Part shown: one piece after another, positions 6,601 through 7,591 of the stretch | How the letters are laid out: each line of letters starts with the position of its first letter | Numbering within the stretch: the first letter of the stretch is position 1 | Source: JBBRUG01 sp038247995 | Lineage (GTDB): Bacteria; Chloroflexota; Chloroflexia; Chloroflexales; Chloroflexaceae | Reading direction: 5' to 3' | NCBI GenBank assembly: GCA_038247995.1 | Contig: JBBRUG010000300.1 | Coordinates: forward strand, 1 to 7,591 | DNA length: 7,591 nucleotides | Notes under the pieces: generated by a model | Database searches by the model: none | Seen by the model: the letters and a program-made list of their open reading frames with translations, nothing else | Told to the model about the DNA's origin: nothing | Position numbers and translations under genes: made by a program

Positions 6601-7591
6601 GCCAACGATGGAACTCGGGATCGATATTGCCGATCTGAATGTCGTGCATATGCGCAATGTTCCGCCGACCCCGGCAAACTACGCGCAACGCAGTGGGCGG
6701 GCCGGGCGCAGCGGGCAACCGGCGTTTGTGGCAACGTACTGTTCGGTGGGCAGTGGTCACGATCAGTATTTCTTCCGCAACCCGGAGCGCATGGTTTCCG
6801 GCCAGGTCGCGCCACCCCGGCTTGATCTGAGCAACCCCGATCTGATCCAGGCCCATTTGCACGCGATCTGGCTGGCGCTGGTCGGGTTGCCGCTCGGGCG
6901 CTCCATGCTCGACCTGCTCGATACCGCCGATCCAACCCAAACCTATCCGCTCAGGCCAGAGATTGCGCAGGCGCTCCAGTTGCCGAGCGAACGGCGCCAG
7001 GCCGTGCTGGAAGCCTGCCGGAGCGTGCTCGCCGCGACACCCGCTGTGGCTCAGGCAGCCTGGTATCACGCCGATTGGCTCACGGAAACAATCGATCGCG
7101 CGGCGGAAACCTTCGACCGGGCCTGCGATCGCTGGCGTGAGTTGTACATGGCGGCCGAGCGCCAACTGCAGCAGGCGCGCACCGATGTTGATCGGCGCTA
7201 TACCGACCGCACCGGCGGCGCTGATCGCGATGATGCGCGCCGTCGTGAGGCCGAGGCGCTGCGCCAGAAAGATCTGCTCTGTAACACGCGCCAGGGTGTT
7301 GAAACGGATTTCTACCCCTACCGCTATTTTGCCAGCGAAGGCTTCCTGCCGGGCTACAACTTTCCGCGCCTGCCCATCCGCGCCTTCTTACCCACCAGCC
7401 GCGACGATGGCGCATTTGTGGCCCGGCCGCGCTTTCTGGCCCTGAGCGAGTTCGGCCCGCGCAATGTGATCTACCACGAGGGCCGCAAGTATCGGGTTAC
7501 CCGCACCGTGCTGCCGGCCGGTGGCGCATCCGCCCGCCTGCGCACCGCCAAACTCTGCCACGTCTGTGGCTATCTGCACGCCGGCCCGGAA
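3650..7591 (+). CDS. Very large superfamily 2 DExH helicase with cysteine pairs, MrfA/DUF1998-like group; 3' end missing
   Basis: The frame is open for 1314 codons and leaves the right edge. An in-frame TGA at 3629-3631 and no other start before the ATG at 3650 fix the start, although its ribosome site is weak. Motifs in order: Walker A TGTGSGKS (107-114, Lys113); Ia VYPMNAL; Ib LLTNYVMLE; II DELH (226-229) in LDELHTYRGRQG; III SAT (261-263); CxxC at 448/451 and 579/582; FTDNRQDAS (635-643); EHTGQV (956-961); V MELGIDIA (987-994); VI QRSGRAGR (1013-1020); EGFLPGYNFPRLP (1230-1242); CxxC at 1303/1306. The enzyme should be an ATP-dependent nucleic-acid translocase. The final CxxC fits the beginning of a zinc-binding DUF1998-type end. 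From memory, such proteins run to roughly 1600-2000 aa, so several hundred residues are probably missing. Relatives act in DNA repair (MrfA, Hrq1) or phage defence (DISARM); which applies here is open. A repeat-derived insert occupies about residues 537-566. Confidence 0.93.
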   Translation, partial: MDAFRLREMVVADYAEYVQSFLTILDPRIRAFVDEQLAAGMLWPDALLQLSPAYQAAETVADLAAQGVLHPLSARLFQARGQPLRLYQHQRKAIDLAAQGDNYVVTTGTGSGKSLTYLIPIIDHVLRHAPEHGGVRAIIVYPMNALINSQANALSEFVQNLGGPDACPVRFARYTGQERDAEKRAIRDQPPHLLLTNYVMLELMLTRPEEQVFFSNTGSLQFLVLDELHTYRGRQGADIALLVRRLRERSGNAALQCIGTSATMATGTTRHERHSAVAAVAGTIFGATVTPAQIVDETLRWSFARPTQPTAPELQAALAQPLPHDWDSFARHPLAAWVEHRFGLRADPDGLHRRDPVTLHTGATELATLTGIPAETCAQRLAELFLRGSQVRSPEHTPGFAFKLHQFFAQGGAVYATLGSAETRTLTLEGQHYAPNAPEQLLFPLVFCRTCGQEHYLCLLNAANGTVRPRPPTLTEVDAAEHSAGYLLTDPEGFWPDEYLELLPENWFVQRKSGPQVKPDYRPFLPRKLFVDPTGLVKDEGRRQKDEDPRRALSDSSSFIPHPSSFLRAWFVPAPLLTCLRCGEIYTKRQADFVKLARLSSEGRSTATTLLTVATITQMRADPALKDDARKLLSFTDNRQDASLQAGHFNDFVSTALLRAAIYRAVAAAPDGGLDYTEIARAAVTQLNLSDAAIASEPVIGPNAKRMRATFRDVIEYRIYEDLRRGWRLVQPNLEQCGLLVVGYDLLDEIAATESLWGEHPILANATPETRLHAIRALLDYMRRELALTAVCLEPEFQDGLRLRARDQLHERWAFDQHEVLATASRFVLPGTPVGPRDERSLGANTTLGRFLRARQTWPGLTANLTPDEYAPFATALVTALRTAGYLAGSAGEHGEAVQVRADTLVWRPGNGTVARDPIRTRRMHVEFDPGARPNAFFARLYRETAGQLVDLTGGEHTGQVEQARREEREQAFRTGALKALFCSPTMELGIDIADLNVVHMRNVPPTPANYAQRSGRAGRSGQPAFVATYCSVGSGHDQYFFRNPERMVSGQVAPPRLDLSNPDLIQAHLHAIWLALVGLPLGRSMLDLLDTADPTQTYPLRPEIAQALQLPSERRQAVLEACRSVLAATPAVAQAAWYHADWLTETIDRAAETFDRACDRWRELYMAAERQLQQARTDVDRRYTDRTGGADRDDARRREAEALRQKDLLCNTRQGVETDFYPYRYFASEGFLPGYNFPRLPIRAFLPTSRDDGAFVARPRFLALSEFGPRNVIYHEGRKYRVTRTVLPAGGASARLRTAKLCHVCGYLHAGPE
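5260..5347. repeat. Heptad-repeat inverted repeat inserted in frame in the helicase gene
   Basis: The left arm is five 7-base units: GAAGGAT, GAAGGCA, GAAGGCA, GAAGGAT, GAAGATC (5260-5294). The right arm (5314-5347) carries the complementary unit ATCCTTC at 5320-5326, 5334-5340 and 5341-5347, with a variant ATCCCTC at 5327-5333. The arms are imperfect inverted repeats with about five mismatches around a loop of roughly 20 bases. The reading frame is kept, giving a charged KDEGRRQKDED segment and then a Ser-rich one, about 30 residues between the two cysteine pairs. Similar heptad repeats are known, as I recall, in Chloroflexota and cyanobacterial genomes. No target-site duplication is obvious at its ends. 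Confidence 0.8.

Noticed and set aside
5348..7165. A 605-codon open frame on the minus strand, opposite the helicase
   Set aside because: It lies wholly antisense to conserved helicase motifs, is overly rich in Arg, His, Ala and Gln, shows no domain, and is the expected shadow of GC-rich codon use on the other strand.

Overview
The window looks like bacterial chromosome of moderately high GC. It is most likely from the Chloroflexota (Chloroflexus/Roseiflexus type). That placement is an inference from three things: a lipoprotein with a long Pro/Thr/Ala linker after its lipid-anchor cysteine, the GC-rich codon use, and GAAGGAT-type heptad repeats like those I recall from Chloroflexota and filamentous cyanobacteria. 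No rRNA, tRNA, CRISPR array, transposase or integrase is visible.

Layout: (i) 1-44, minus strand: the first 14 codons of a gene that leaves the left edge, behind a good Shine-Dalgarno. (ii) 45-358: a gap with no convincing gene, containing a compound inverted repeat. (iii) 359-1945, minus: a 528-aa protein with a helical N-terminal part, a Pro/Glu/Ala linker, a large helical middle and a C-terminal DUF2325-like domain. (iv) 1946-2033: an 88-bp gap with a perfect 12-bp hairpin that could terminate the upstream gene and modulate the downstream one. (v) 2034-3425, minus: a 463-aa secreted lipoprotein made of four related beta-rich domains in an A-B-A-B order. (vi) 3426-3649: a divergent intergenic region with an extended -10 promoter reading right. 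(vii) 3650-7591, plus: a very large superfamily 2 DExH helicase, open for 1314 codons and cut by the right edge.

The helicase is the main gene of the window. All core helicase motifs are present, with CxxC pairs between the two RecA-like halves and another CxxC at the window edge, where a DUF1998/MrfA-type zinc-binding C-terminus would be expected to begin. Helicases of this broad class occur both as repair enzymes (MrfA/YprA, Hrq1) and as parts of phage-defence systems (for example the DrmA helicase and the DUF1998 protein DrmB of DISARM). The visible neighbours do not decide between these. An in-frame heptad-repeat inverted repeat sits inside the helicase gene, between its two cysteine pairs.

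The three left-hand genes all read left, and the helicase reads away from them. A functional link between the helicase and the lipoprotein/DUF2325 pair is therefore unproven. The genes right of the window are needed to tell whether this is a defence locus.
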